Source: Parabacteroides chongii (GTDB lineage: Bacteria > Bacteroidota > Bacteroidia > Bacteroidales > Tannerellaceae). Taken from it: DNA of 64,000 nucleotides. This document shows, piece by piece, positions 1 through 8,181 of this stretch (its first letter is position 1; every line of letters starts with the position of its first letter). The stretch is taken from NCBI RefSeq assembly GCF_029581355.1, contig NZ_CP120849.1, positions 3,814,501-3,878,500 on the forward strand, read 5' to 3'. The position numbers and the translations under genes were made by a program. The notes beneath the pieces are model-generated. The model saw nothing but the letters and a program-made list of their open reading frames with translations. It did no database searches and was not told the DNA's origin.

Positions 1-165
1 ATTGGTAACGAAGGGCTGGAGACACTTTCCACCTTTATCTATGCGGATGCCCGGAAGGGAGGGCTTACCCCTGAACTGCGTCCGTTGTCGACGATCATCT
101 TTGTCACCGTACTGGTATTGCTGATCGTGATCAATAAGAGAGCCGATAAATCATCCGCTAAGTAG
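1..165 (+). CDS. potC: Spermidine/putrescine ABC transporter permease, C-terminal end (partial)
   Basis: The window opens inside this gene; 54 codons and a TAG stop remain. The fragment contains NEGLETLSTFIYADARKGG followed by a last hydrophobic helix and a short basic tail, which matches the C-terminus of PotC-type inner-membrane permeases of the polyamine importer. The substrate-binding protein gene follows 22 bases downstream in the same direction, the usual order of a pot operon, so the two are almost certainly co-transcribed. The first part of the gene and the ATPase gene must lie upstream of the window. Confidence 0.8.
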   Translation: MGNEGLETLSTFIYADARKGGLTPELRPLSTIIFVTVLVLLIVINKRADKSSAK

Positions 166-187
166 CATCAAAAACAGGAATAGAAGA

Positions 188-1516
188 ATGAATAGACTGA
201 TTAAAATAATATGTGTGCTGGTTGCTTGTCTGGGTGTTTTGTCTTCCTGTGCACGCACGGAGAAGGAACGCAGCAAAATATTGAAGATATACAACTGGGC
301 AGATTATATCGATGAAGATATCCTGGATGAGTTCCCGGTCTGGTATAAAGAACAGACCGGCGAAGACATCCGCATCATCTACCAGGTTTTCGATATCAAC
401 GAGATCATGTTGACCAAGATCGAACGAGGTCATGAAGATTTCGATCTGATTTGTCCTTCCGAATATATTATCGAGCGAATGCTGAAAAAGGGCTTGTTGC
501 TTCCTATCGACCGCAATTTCGGTAAGACTCCCGATTATCTGGATAACATATCTCCCTATATTCAGGAACAATTGAATAAACTGAGCCAGCCGGGTATGAA
601 AACGACCGACTATGTGGTTCCTTATATGTGGGGAACGGCCGGTTTGTTATATAATAAAAAGTTTGTATCGAAGGATGAAGTAATGACCTGGGATTGTTTG
701 TGGAATCCTAGGTATAAGAACAAGATCCTGATGAAAGACAGCTATCGCGATGCCTATGGTACGGCTATTATCTACGCCCATGCCAAAGAGTTGGCCGACG
801 GAACCGTTACGGTAGAACAGCTGATGAACGACAACTCGCCGGAAGCCATCGCCATCGCAGAAGATTATCTGAAACGGATGAAACCCAATATCGCCGGATG
901 GGAAGCCGACTTCGGTAAGGAGATGATGACCAAGAACAAAGCATGGCTGAACCTGACCTGGAGCGGTGACGCCGTTTGGGCTATGGAAGAGGCGGATGCT
1001 GTCGGTGTCGAACTGGGGTACGAAGTCCCTCTGGAAGGCAGTAATATCTGGTATGACGGCTGGGCGATCCCTAAATATGCCCGTAATGTAAAAGCTGCCA
1101 GTTATTTTCTTGATTATCTTTGTCGTGCGGATATTGCTTTGCGTAATATGGATGCCAATGGGTATGTGAGTGCCGTGGCTACTCCCGAAATACTGGAAGC
1201 AAAGATAGACACGACGGTTGAAGAGTTCTCGAACCTCAGCTATTTCTTTGGCCCCGGAAACGATAGTATCCAAATCAATCCGGTGCAATATCCCGACCAC
1301 AAGGTGGTGGAGCGGTGTGCCATGATCCGTGATTTCGGCGACGAGACCGAACTGGTACTGGAAATGTGGAGCCGCGTAAAAGGGGATAACCTGAATACGG
1401 GGATCGTTTTGTTGATCTTTGCCGTCTTCGGCCTGTTATTGGTCTGGGTACTTTACCGCAGAATACGTGAATATAAACAGAAAAAGCGTTATCACAGACG
1501 TCGCAGACGCTGGTGA
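188..1516 (+). CDS. potD: Polyamine-binding protein of ABC transporter (PotD-like) with extra C-terminal membrane helix
   Basis: 442 residues. The N-terminus is a lipoprotein signal (lipobox LSSC at about residues 18-21), followed by a periplasmic binding domain that starts LKIYNWADYID, the typical opening of PotD/PotF proteins, with YMWGTAGLLYN near the middle. It should capture spermidine or putrescine and deliver it to the PotC/PotB permease encoded just upstream. Unusually, the protein ends in a strong hydrophobic helix (about residues 402-421) and a very basic tail (KQKKRYHRRRRRW). A lipid-anchored protein does not need a second anchor, so it may be tethered at both ends. Start chosen at the ATG before the signal peptide. 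Confidence 0.88.
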   Translation: MNRLIKIICVLVACLGVLSSCARTEKERSKILKIYNWADYIDEDILDEFPVWYKEQTGEDIRIIYQVFDINEIMLTKIERGHEDFDLICPSEYIIERMLKKGLLLPIDRNFGKTPDYLDNISPYIQEQLNKLSQPGMKTTDYVVPYMWGTAGLLYNKKFVSKDEVMTWDCLWNPRYKNKILMKDSYRDAYGTAIIYAHAKELADGTVTVEQLMNDNSPEAIAIAEDYLKRMKPNIAGWEADFGKEMMTKNKAWLNLTWSGDAVWAMEEADAVGVELGYEVPLEGSNIWYDGWAIPKYARNVKAASYFLDYLCRADIALRNMDANGYVSAVATPEILEAKIDTTVEEFSNLSYFFGPGNDSIQINPVQYPDHKVVERCAMIRDFGDETELVLEMWSRVKGDNLNTGIVLLIFAVFGLLLVWVLYRRIREYKQKKRYHRRRRRW

Positions 1517-1533
1517 ATAGATTATTATGAAGT

Positions 1534-2139
1534 ATGGATGGAATTAAAAACTTGATTATAGACTTTGGTGGGGTGATTATCAATCTGACCCGTAACCGTT
1601 GCGTGGAGGCCTTTGAAAGTTTCGGTGTACCCAATGTCCGCGACTGTATTTTGAACAGCAAGGACTTGTTCATGCAGATAGAAATAGGCACTATCACATC
1701 GACGGAGTTCAGGGATGGGATCCGCCACCTGACCCGTCAGCATCTGACCGATGAACAGATCGATGCTGCCTGGATCGCCATGCTCGACGATATTCCCGCT
1801 TATAAGCTGGAACTGTTGATGGAACTTCGTAAGAAATACAACACGATGCTGCTCAGCAACACGAACGAGATCCATTGGCAATGGGCGGAAAAGAACAGCT
1901 TTGCTTATCAGGGTCATCATGCCGGGGATTTTTTCAATAAGATCTACCTTTCTTACGAGCTGAATATGCTGAAACCCAATGCTGATATCTTTGAATATGT
2001 ATTGAAAGATGCTGTGATAAAACCCGAAGAGACCCTGTTCCTGGATGATTCCGTCCCTAACTGCCGTACTGCAGAATCTCTGGGTATCCGTACATATACA
2101 CCCCAGGCCAGAGAAGACTGGTCGCATCTGTTTAAATAA
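1534..2139 (+). CDS. HAD-family phosphatase (subfamily IA)
   Basis: 201 residues, a normal length for a haloacid-dehalogenase-type hydrolase. Motif I is DFGGVIINLTR (residues about 9-19; the second catalytic Asp position is taken by Gly, as in the YihX/HAD-IA variants with DFGGV), motif II is LLSNTNE, and the acidic motif IV is LFLDDSVPN. It probably removes phosphate from a small sugar or nucleotide metabolite in the cytoplasm; the substrate cannot be told from sequence. It starts 17 bases after potD on the same strand and may be read through from the pot operon. Confidence 0.85.
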   Translation: MDGIKNLIIDFGGVIINLTRNRCVEAFESFGVPNVRDCILNSKDLFMQIEIGTITSTEFRDGIRHLTRQHLTDEQIDAAWIAMLDDIPAYKLELLMELRKKYNTMLLSNTNEIHWQWAEKNSFAYQGHHAGDFFNKIYLSYELNMLKPNADIFEYVLKDAVIKPEETLFLDDSVPNCRTAESLGIRTYTPQAREDWSHLFK

Positions 2140-2240
2140 ATCTTAGCCGCTGACCGAAAAGTTAATAAGACCGATTCAGAGAACCAATCTGTTTGTATGC
2201 TGTTTCTATAAGCATAAATCTAAACAAACATTTGGTGATT

Positions 2241-3221
2241 ATGAATAAGTTAGTTTTTTCTACATTGTTATTATCCCTGTTTTTGGGTAGCTGTTCAAAA
2301 GACGATGATTGTCATTGTGTGAACAATGACGATTTAATAAGTCCGGAACTGGCCGAAATGATGGTTTCGACCGGAACTTCTACAACCGCTTTTACCGGTG
2401 TTCTGATGGTCTATCCTTGTATAGAAGATACCAGTTTGTATCATGGTAATTATTCCGGTAATGGAACGTTGGTTCCTTTTAATGCAACATATACCATCAA
2501 AGACGGTTCCATTTATAAAGCATCCATTCCTGTCAGGCTGCCCCTGGGCGATTATAATTTTTTATATTGGGGACTGGCTAAAAACAGCCAGACCGATTCC
2601 GTATATGATGAGGCTGCTATCCGGGAACCGGGTCTACGGTTAGGTGCGGACTTGTTAGGGTTATACATGACTTTGCAGAAAGATAATTATCAGGATACGA
2701 CTTATATGCCGGTATATGATTTCCTGCATGCGGTCAATCCTATTAAGGTCGGAACAGAAAAGATGCAGGCGACTTTGAAGCATGCAACAGCAGGTCTGAA
2801 GATTACTTTGACAAATAAAGACGGTGATAAGATGAACCCGAGCATTGCTTCCGCCCGTATTCTGATCGGTAATATTGCTTCCCGGCTGGATTATTATACT
2901 GCCGAACCCAGTGATTTCACGAAGACGATCGAGTTCCCTCTGTCTATGTCTGCCGATAGCTTGTCTATGTCAGCCAATTCGACAGTAATGGTATTCCCTT
3001 CCGCCGACAATCCTCCGTTGACCATCCTCCTGACTCTGAAGAACGGGCAGGAGAAACATTTCAGTAAGCCGTTGACGAATGCTTTGGTAGCCGGGAACCG
3101 CTTAACGCTCAATATAACATTAGGTGAACTGTATTCCGAAGAGACCTCTTCCGATGGTTTTGAAGTGGAGAACTGGACGGAAACGACCGAAAATATAGAT
3201 TTCTCTACTTCGGCATCCTGA
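2241..3221 (+). CDS. Fimbrillin-like / FimB-Mfa2-type surface lipoprotein
   Basis: 326 residues from the ATG that gives a proper lipoprotein signal (MNKLVFSTLLLSLFLGSCSK, lipobox LGSC); an in-frame ATG 48 bases upstream would spoil the signal. After the anchor the protein is beta-rich, with an AGLKITLTNKDG strand segment, a VAGNRLTLNITLG segment near the C-terminus and a final VENWTE motif. This layout is common in Bacteroidales fimbrillin and fimbrillin-anchoring (FimB/Mfa2) families, which are exported as lipoproteins and assembled at the cell surface. No fimbrial partner gene is adjacent, so it may be a solitary adhesin or minor subunit. The family call is by overall pattern only. Confidence 0.55.
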   Translation: MNKLVFSTLLLSLFLGSCSKDDDCHCVNNDDLISPELAEMMVSTGTSTTAFTGVLMVYPCIEDTSLYHGNYSGNGTLVPFNATYTIKDGSIYKASIPVRLPLGDYNFLYWGLAKNSQTDSVYDEAAIREPGLRLGADLLGLYMTLQKDNYQDTTYMPVYDFLHAVNPIKVGTEKMQATLKHATAGLKITLTNKDGDKMNPSIASARILIGNIASRLDYYTAEPSDFTKTIEFPLSMSADSLSMSANSTVMVFPSADNPPLTILLTLKNGQEKHFSKPLTNALVAGNRLTLNITLGELYSEETSSDGFEVENWTETTENIDFSTSAS

Positions 3222-3226
3222 TTCAA

Positions 3227-3910
3227 TTATATATCCTTCACTTTTAATATATTATAAGATGTTCCTATATCATATACATCATTGCCGTCTACTTTCTTTA
3301 TGTATTTCACAACGCGGACGGTTACCGGCAGGATTATCACTTCGTACAAAGACTTCAGGACAGCCTGTGTTCCGATCATGATCAGTAGCTCCTTAGCCGG
3401 TATCAGTCCGATGAAAGCTATCGGGAAAAAGATCATCGAATCAGCACTTTCACCGACTAAGGTCGAGACGATTGCCCGTACGGAAAAGTGTTTCCCGTTC
3501 GACGCAATTTTCATTTTACTCATAACGTATGCATTCAGGAAAGAACCGACCAGGAAAGCGATCAGGCTGGCAATGGCTATGCGCGGCGCCATCCCGAAGA
3601 CGAAATTAAATCCTTCTTCGCCTTCCCAGAAAGGGGCGGCAGGCAACATAACAGCCAGTTGGGCAAATCCGATAACCAGGAAATTGGATGCGAACCCGCT
3701 CCAGATGATCAAACGTGCTTTCTTGAATCCCCATACTTCGGCTATACAGTCGTTGATAATATAGGAAATAGGGAATACAATCAGTCCGGCAGTGGCGGTG
3801 ATGCCGAATACCTGTACGACTTTTGTCTCTAAAAGATTGGAAGCTACCAGGCATATATTAAAGAGAATACCCAGCAGCATGAACGGGATTGTGACAGTTG
3901 TTCTCTGCAT
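3227..3910 (-). CDS. yhhQ: Queuosine precursor transporter (YhhQ/DUF165 family)
   Basis: 227 residues, about six hydrophobic helices, no signal peptide. Family features are the polar in-membrane segment YIINDCIAEVWGFKKAR (residues about 50-66) and VGESADSMIFFPIAFIG (about 152-168). Members import the 7-deazaguanine precursors preQ0 or preQ1 for making queuosine in tRNA. The gene is convergent with the fimbrillin-like gene (5 bases apart) and stands alone. Its 5' leader of roughly 75 bases carries two hairpins and an A-rich tail next to the start codon (see leader entry), so regulation by the precursor is plausible. Confidence 0.88.
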   Translation of the reverse strand: MQRTTVTIPFMLLGILFNICLVASNLLETKVVQVFGITATAGLIVFPISYIINDCIAEVWGFKKARLIIWSGFASNFLVIGFAQLAVMLPAAPFWEGEEGFNFVFGMAPRIAIASLIAFLVGSFLNAYVMSKMKIASNGKHFSVRAIVSTLVGESADSMIFFPIAFIGLIPAKELLIMIGTQAVLKSLYEVIILPVTVRVVKYIKKVDGNDVYDIGTSYNILKVKDI

Positions 3911-3914
3911 AATT

Positions 3915-3964
3915 CTTGTTTTTTACGAGGTTTATCAAGCACTCGGGAAAGCACGGGCTTTCCG
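3915..3964 (-). promoter_or_regulatory. Structured 5' leader of the yhhQ transporter gene
   Basis: Read on the minus strand: a perfect 7-bp hairpin (GGAAAGC / GCTTTCC, 4-base loop, 3946-3963), then a short CGAG/CTCG stem enclosing GCTTGATAAA, then TAAAAAACAAG ending 5 bases before the ATG. The tail CAAG can pair with CTTG in the second loop, giving an H-type pseudoknot like that of preQ1-I riboswitches, which control this transporter family in other phyla. The conserved cytosine that recognises preQ1 after the pseudoknot strand is not evident, so this is only a candidate. Confidence 0.35.
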
Positions 3965-3992
3965 TATTATGTCTTTTTATTTATTCAGGTTG

Positions 3993-4000
3993 CAAAGATA
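3993..4000 (-). promoter_or_regulatory. Promoter -7 box for yhhQ
   Basis: TATCTTTG on the minus strand fits the Bacteroides -7 consensus TAnnTTTG. It lies 83 bases before the start codon, leaving room for the hairpin-rich leader. No clear TTTG -33 box is seen. Confidence 0.5.
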
Positions 4001-4009
4001 GTTATTTTT

Positions 4010-4678
4010 TTAGAATCTGTGCGAATAGGTCAGCCCTATTGCATGTTTGTAGTTGACTGGATCATATACATTAAATATATGGTAGCGATAATATAGCTGT
4101 AACGTATTTTGCTTATTGATCTTATAATCGCTTCCGGTAGAGAGGCGGATACGCTCTGTGTACATATTCCCTTGGTGGCCGGTGTTATTGAACAATTCTC
4201 CGTAAACGAAAGGGGAAAAGCCTGTTTTACCGATTTTGTATGAAACGGTCAACATAGTCCTGAGATAATTTTTAGGATGTTGGCCGCCCGTCTTAAAAGT
4301 ACTTTGAAATCTTTCCCGTAAAGAGAAAGAAAGGTTGCCGATCGGATAAGATGCCGAAGCATACACATAATAACGATTGCGTAATTCTTCCGAAACTTTA
4401 TACTGGCAAAGCAGCATATAGGCCACTCCGGCTTTTACATACGGATTGAATGTATAGTTGACTTCCCCTGTAGTCAGAAACCATTCTGCTTGCTTGAAAT
4501 TGGATTTAGGGCGGATATCTTCTTCAAATAAAAAGGAAAACTTATGATAAATCTTTCCCGACAAACTGACCTTAAATGCCATACCGGCTCCGTCTATTGC
4601 ATATAAGGAAGAATGAAACAGAAGTATCCAAAAAGTAGACAGAATAAAGAAACGATTTCTTCTGAAATAGTTTTTCAT
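4010..4678 (-). CDS. DUF2490 family outer-membrane-associated protein
   Basis: 222 residues with an N-terminal signal peptide (hydrophobic stretch to about residue 28). The rest alternates polar and hydrophobic residues in the manner of a small outer-membrane beta-barrel and ends in ...IGLTYSHRF, with the terminal aromatic residue typical of barrels. Pattern and length match DUF2490, a family of unknown function common in Bacteroidetes. It is divergent from the SGNH hydrolase gene; the two promoters overlap in the shared gap. No enzymatic motif is visible. Confidence 0.7.
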   Translation of the reverse strand: MKNYFRRNRFFILSTFWILLFHSSLYAIDGAGMAFKVSLSGKIYHKFSFLFEEDIRPKSNFKQAEWFLTTGEVNYTFNPYVKAGVAYMLLCQYKVSEELRNRYYVYASASYPIGNLSFSLRERFQSTFKTGGQHPKNYLRTMLTVSYKIGKTGFSPFVYGELFNNTGHQGNMYTERIRLSTGSDYKINKQNTLQLYYRYHIFNVYDPVNYKHAIGLTYSHRF

Positions 4679-4708
4679 GAGAATATGACGTGTTTTTGAT
4701 TTAGATTC

Positions 4709-4741
4709 TTTGCAAAGATAAAGATAAAAGCGTTACTTTTG
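4709..4741 (+). promoter_or_regulatory. Bacteroides-type promoter for the SGNH hydrolase, overlapping a divergent -7 box
   Basis: TTTG (4709-4712), 21 bases, TACTTTTG (4734-4741): a full match to the -33/-7 consensus of the main Bacteroides sigma factor, 29 bases before the ATG. On the other strand TATCTTTG (4713-4720) would serve the divergent DUF2490 gene, so the two promoters overlap. Confidence 0.7.
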
Positions 4742-4770
4742 TTTCTTTTGGAACTTAATAAAATCATATT

Positions 4771-5442
4771 ATGAAGAACATTAAGAAATGTTTTATGCTG
4801 GCAGTATGTATATTCACTGCATCGTCTCTTTTCGGCCAGCAGAAAGATTGGGCACAGTTTGGCCGTTACGCAGAGGTTAACAAGACAGTGAAAACTCCCT
4901 CCAAAGTAGTTTTCATGGGAAACTCGATTACAGATGGGTGGTGGTCGACCGATTCGTTATTCTTTAAGACAAATGGATTTATAGGCAGAGGCATCAGCGG
5001 GCAGACAACGGCAGAAATGCTGGTCAGATTCCGTGCAGATGTAATTAACCTGAAACCTAAGGCTGTCGTGATCCTGGCCGGTACGAATGACATCGCGCAG
5101 AATAACGGATATATAGCAATGGAGAATATCCTCGGAAATATAATCTCTATGGTTGAGTTGGCAAAGGCTAATAATATAGATGCGATCCTTTGTTCCGTAT
5201 TACCCGCATACGAATTCGGATGGCGTAAAGGCTTGGAACCTGCCGGTAAAATTATCGAACTGAATAAAATGATCAAGGCTTATGCCGACCGTAACAAGCT
5301 GACTTATATCGATTATCATTCCCGATTGGCTGATGAAAGGGGAGGATTGCCCGAGAAATATTCAAAGGACGGTGTACATCCCACTTTGGATGGATATAAA
5401 ATAATGGAAGAAATACTTCTTCCGGCACTGAAACGTTATTGA
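4771..5442 (+). CDS. Secreted SGNH/GDSL-type esterase
   Basis: 223 residues with an N-terminal signal peptide (to about residue 22, ...SLFGQQ). It has the four SGNH blocks: FMGNSITDGW (block I, catalytic Ser in GNSIT), GRGISGQTT (block II Gly), ILAGTNDIAQN (block III Asn), and DGVHPTLDGY (block V with the Asp and His of the triad). Such enzymes remove acetyl or other ester groups from sugars or lipids, here in the periplasm or at the surface. The best promoter in the first 10 kb lies just upstream. The substrate is unknown. Confidence 0.9.
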   Translation: MKNIKKCFMLAVCIFTASSLFGQQKDWAQFGRYAEVNKTVKTPSKVVFMGNSITDGWWSTDSLFFKTNGFIGRGISGQTTAEMLVRFRADVINLKPKAVVILAGTNDIAQNNGYIAMENILGNIISMVELAKANNIDAILCSVLPAYEFGWRKGLEPAGKIIELNKMIKAYADRNKLTYIDYHSRLADERGGLPEKYSKDGVHPTLDGYKIMEEILLPALKRY

Positions 5443-5527
5443 CCGGATTATTTTATTATATTTGCTCCCGAATTATAAAAACAGTTTTTTGAAAACACTA
5501 CATTCTACATCTATAAGTGCGTAATAA

Positions 5528-5551
5528 CAGCCTATAACTCTTTATAGGCTG
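5528..5551 (+). terminator. Hairpin downstream of the SGNH gene, terminator-like
   Basis: A perfect 10-bp stem (CAGCCTATAA / TTATAGGCTG) with a 4-base loop; the T-rich stretch TTTTCTTTTT begins 6 bases after the stem. Probably an intrinsic terminator, although the T-run is set back. Confidence 0.55.
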
Positions 5552-5664
5552 GCCACTTTTCTTTTTCGGATATATATCTTTATCCGAACCTTCTTTTTAT
5601 TTTCTTTTTTGTACGAATAAAGTGTTCCCATAAGGGAGCATAATAACCATTAATATAAATAATC

Positions 5665-6219
5665 ATGAATTTGAATGACGTACATGTGAGGAAGGCTACT
5701 TCCGACGATTTCAGTGACGTAATGAACGTCGAACGGCTTGCTTTCGGCGAGGAAGACGAAGCTCGACTGGTGAAGGATCTGCTCGCAGATGTGAGTGCCG
5801 AACCTTTTGTTTCGCTACTTGCCTGTTACCAGGGGGAAGCCATAGGGCATATTCTTTTCACCAAGGCCTTACTGGAGGGATCCAATCCTTCTCCTTCTGT
5901 GTATATCCTGGCTCCATTGGCTATAAAACCAGCATATCAGAAGCAAGGAATTGGCGGTTTATTGATCCGCGAAGGGCATCGGATATTGAAGGAGATGGGT
6001 GTGGAGTTGGTATTTGTTCTGGGGCATAAAGAATATTATCCCCGTCACGGATTCAAAGGAAAGGCAGAAGAGGCCGGTTATCCGCCTCCTTATCCGATCG
6101 AAAGCATCTATGCAGACTGTTGGATGTATCAGTTCCTCATCCCGGAAACGAAAGATTTCCCCAAAGGGAAAGTTAAATGTGCCGAAGCGATGGATAAGCC
6201 AGAGTATTGGCGGGAATAG
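5665..6219 (+). CDS. GNAT-family N-acetyltransferase (YhbS-like)
   Basis: 184 residues. It carries the acetyl-CoA-binding motif A region PAYQKQGIGGLLIREGHRIL (Q/R-x-x-G-x-G/A type) and the following VFVLGHKEYYPRHGFKG block seen in YhbS/COG3153 acetyltransferases. It would transfer an acetyl group to an amine of a small molecule or protein. It is a single gene preceded by a T-rich leader and followed by a strong bidirectional terminator. Substrate unknown. Confidence 0.85.
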   Translation: MNLNDVHVRKATSDDFSDVMNVERLAFGEEDEARLVKDLLADVSAEPFVSLLACYQGEAIGHILFTKALLEGSNPSPSVYILAPLAIKPAYQKQGIGGLLIREGHRILKEMGVELVFVLGHKEYYPRHGFKGKAEEAGYPPPYPIESIYADCWMYQFLIPETKDFPKGKVKCAEAMDKPEYWRE

Positions 6220-6248
6220 GTTTAAGTAGACATATCAAAACAAATAAA

Positions 6249-6281
6249 CCGGACGCAGATATCGCAGAGTTCTGCGTCCGG
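6249..6281. terminator. Bidirectional terminator between GNAT and xth
   Basis: A perfect 11-bp stem (CCGGACGCAGA / TCTGCGTCCGG) with an 11-base loop between two convergent genes, with A/T-rich flanks on both sides. Confidence 0.7.
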
Positions 6282-6317
6282 TAAATATCGTCTTTTGATA
6301 CAATTTCTTCTTATCTT

Positions 6318-7079
6318 TTATTTGATTTCCAACACCGCCGGGCAATGATCCGAGTGTATGGCATCGTTCAATATGTAGGCTTCTTTCAGTAACGGCTTTA
6401 CCGGTTCGCTCACCATGCAGTAATCGATGCGCCAGCCTTTATTGTTTTTGCGCGCATTAAAGCGGTAGCTCCACCAGGTATATTGCTGCTTGTCGGGATT
6501 CAGGAAACGGAACGTGTCGATAAATCCGGCATCGAGGAACCGCGTCATCCATTCGCGTTCTTCAGGGAGGAAACCACTATTGGTCGCATTCCGTACAGGA
6601 TCATGGATATCTATCGGTTCATGGCAGATATTATAGTCGCCGCAAAGGATCAGTTGCTTGCGTGTTTTCTGCAATTCCACTACATAGTTCCGGAAGTCTT
6701 CCAGCCATTCCATCTTAAACGCCTGGCGTTCATCGCCGCTGGTTCCTGAAGGATGGTAGACGCTAACGACAGAGATATCGCCGTAATCTGCACGGATAAA
6801 GCGTCCTTCATTATCGTATTTCTCTATTCCCATGCCGGTTTCCACATTATCGGGTTCCTGCTTGGTCAGGATGGCGACGCCGCTGTATCCCTTCTTTTGT
6901 GCACTGAATAAATAGGCTTTATAGCCCAGAGCCTCGAATGCTTCTGCCGGAAACTGGTCCGGTTGCAGTTTGGTTTCCTGCAGGCAAAGTACATCCGGTT
7001 GCTGCTCACCGAGCCATTCGGGCAATCCCTTTCCAACGGCTGCACGCAGACCGTTTACATTGTATGTGATGATCTTCAT
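6318..7079 (-). CDS. xth: Exodeoxyribonuclease III
   Basis: 253 residues, the usual length for ExoIII/AP endonucleases. All hallmark motifs are present: YNVNGLRAAVGKG at the start, CLQETKLQ (metal-binding Glu), SVYHPSG, GDYNICH (catalytic Asp/Asn), and SDHCPAVLEI at the end (catalytic Asp-His). The enzyme cuts DNA at abasic sites and degrades one strand 3' to 5', acting in base-excision repair in the cytoplasm. It is a monocistronic gene convergent with the GNAT gene and separated from it by a strong hairpin. Confidence 0.95.
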   Translation of the reverse strand: MKIITYNVNGLRAAVGKGLPEWLGEQQPDVLCLQETKLQPDQFPAEAFEALGYKAYLFSAQKKGYSGVAILTKQEPDNVETGMGIEKYDNEGRFIRADYGDISVVSVYHPSGTSGDERQAFKMEWLEDFRNYVVELQKTRKQLILCGDYNICHEPIDIHDPVRNATNSGFLPEEREWMTRFLDAGFIDTFRFLNPDKQQYTWWSYRFNARKNNKGWRIDYCMVSEPVKPLLKEAYILNDAIHSDHCPAVLEIK

Positions 7080-7196
7080 ATGAACTGTTTGTTTGTCCGT
7101 TTTTATATGAATTCAAAGATACGATTTAACGTTTGGATCTGCTAATATTTGTTTGATAATTCTGTAAGATGCCTTATATCTACAGATAAATAATAT

Positions 7197-7629
7197 CTAT
7201 TTCCCGAGGAAGCGGGTTACTGTATCGACCGAATTGATCTCCCTCACTTCGGATTCATAATATACCTTGATGAGTGCCGCATCGTGCAGGAAATCGATAT
7301 GCCCTATCTCAATCTTTTGTATATTCAGTCCGGTACGGTGGCGGAGGTCTGCTATCAGCTCTTCGCGTTTTTCCGGAACGATCAGCTGGATTTTATCATA
7401 CAGGATCAGTTGGCAGGATACATGTTTCAGCCAGCGTTCGCTTTCCAGCAGCCAGGTGACAAGAATAAAGATACAGTTTGTCACAATCAGTTCGACATAA
7501 CTGATCTGTGCAGACAAGGCATTGATAACGGATAGGGCGATAATGATGAAGAGATACGTCATTTCGCGGATAGGGACTGATGCTTTTATTGATAGGAAAA
7601 AATAATCAGTGAAGTGAGGGTTTTATCCC
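7197..7629 (-). pseudogene. 5'-truncated DUF4956 membrane protein
   Basis: An in-frame ATG at 7562 gives 121 residues with two hydrophobic segments and a soluble C-terminal domain that matches the C-terminal half of DUF4956 proteins. Reading upstream of that ATG stays open to a stop near 7630 and yields VPIREMTYLF, the family's conserved block between the membrane part and the soluble domain, but no start codon. The residues further upstream no longer look like the family. Full-length members have about 220 residues with three to four helices, so the N-terminal half is missing. The downstream ATG could still give a short protein. Confidence 0.65.
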
Positions 7630-7730
7630 ATGAAAATATTTTTTGAGATATAAGTAGGAGAGAAAGATTCATTAGTAGAAAAATGCGAGCTATTTATTTT
7701 AGAGAACACAAATGACATAGATTCCCTAAA

Positions 7731-7845
7731 AACTCATTTAAAACGAACCCTCACTTCGTTTAAAACGAGATTTTTTTCGTTTTAAATGAGCTTACAGTCC
7801 GTTTAAAACAAGTTTTCACTCGTTTTAAACGAGATTTGGGCTCTC
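7731..7845. repeat. Intergenic five-unit near-palindromic array (copy 1)
   Basis: Five units built on CGTTTTAAAACG-like near-palindromes. The TTTAAA cores start at 7737, 7759, 7780, 7802 and 7823, that is, spaced 22, 21, 22 and 21 bases. Units 1 and 3 also form a perfect 14-base inverted repeat (7733-7746 with 7777-7790). A stretch of 24 bases (7747-7770) is identical to 24411-24434 in copy 2. The array lies between two broken genes. Function unknown. Confidence 0.85.
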
Positions 7846-7934
7846 TAGTTGGCTATATTGTGTAAAGCGATTGATAATAAGTGAATTAACAACGATTCGG
7901 TATAAGGATTGGGCTATCCTATTTCCGTGCTTGA

Positions 7935-8096
7935 TATGGGGACAAATTGGCATATTGGCTCATTATTGATAAAAAGCTCCCGTTTACAGATTCTTTTTTT
8001 ACCGTTAGTTCGATGGTCACAACTGTCGGCTCTTATTCCAGCGGACCGGGTGGCGGAGGGAATATCGGTGGTGGCGGAAGACCGGGCGGATGGTAA
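7935..8096 (+). pseudogene. C-terminal remnant of a glycine-rich-tailed protein
   Basis: An open frame of 53 codons preceded by a stop (7932-7934). It reads like the end of a real protein: a hydrophobic stretch, then DKKLPFTDSFFTVSSMV, then a tail with GPGGGGNIGGGGRPGGW and a TAA stop. Gly-rich tails ending in GW occur in several bacterial membrane-protein families, but I cannot name this one. The only ATG lies late (8013). Together with the truncated DUF4956 gene on the other side of the repeat array it suggests a deletion or rearrangement scar. Confidence 0.4.
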
Positions 8097-8181
8097 AAAA
8101 AGCTCATTTTGTATACTTCGTATGTAAATGAATCATACATTTGTACAATGATATTGAACATGCTTTATCCCTAATCAGCTG

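Noticed and set aside
3915..3964. A confident preQ1-I riboswitch call
   Set aside because: The ligand-binding cytosine after the pseudoknot strand cannot be placed, so it is listed only as a candidate leader.
7731..7845. Five-unit array as CRISPR
   Set aside because: Units are about 22 bases with almost no spacer and appear in both orientations; a CRISPR has longer uniform repeats and unique spacers.
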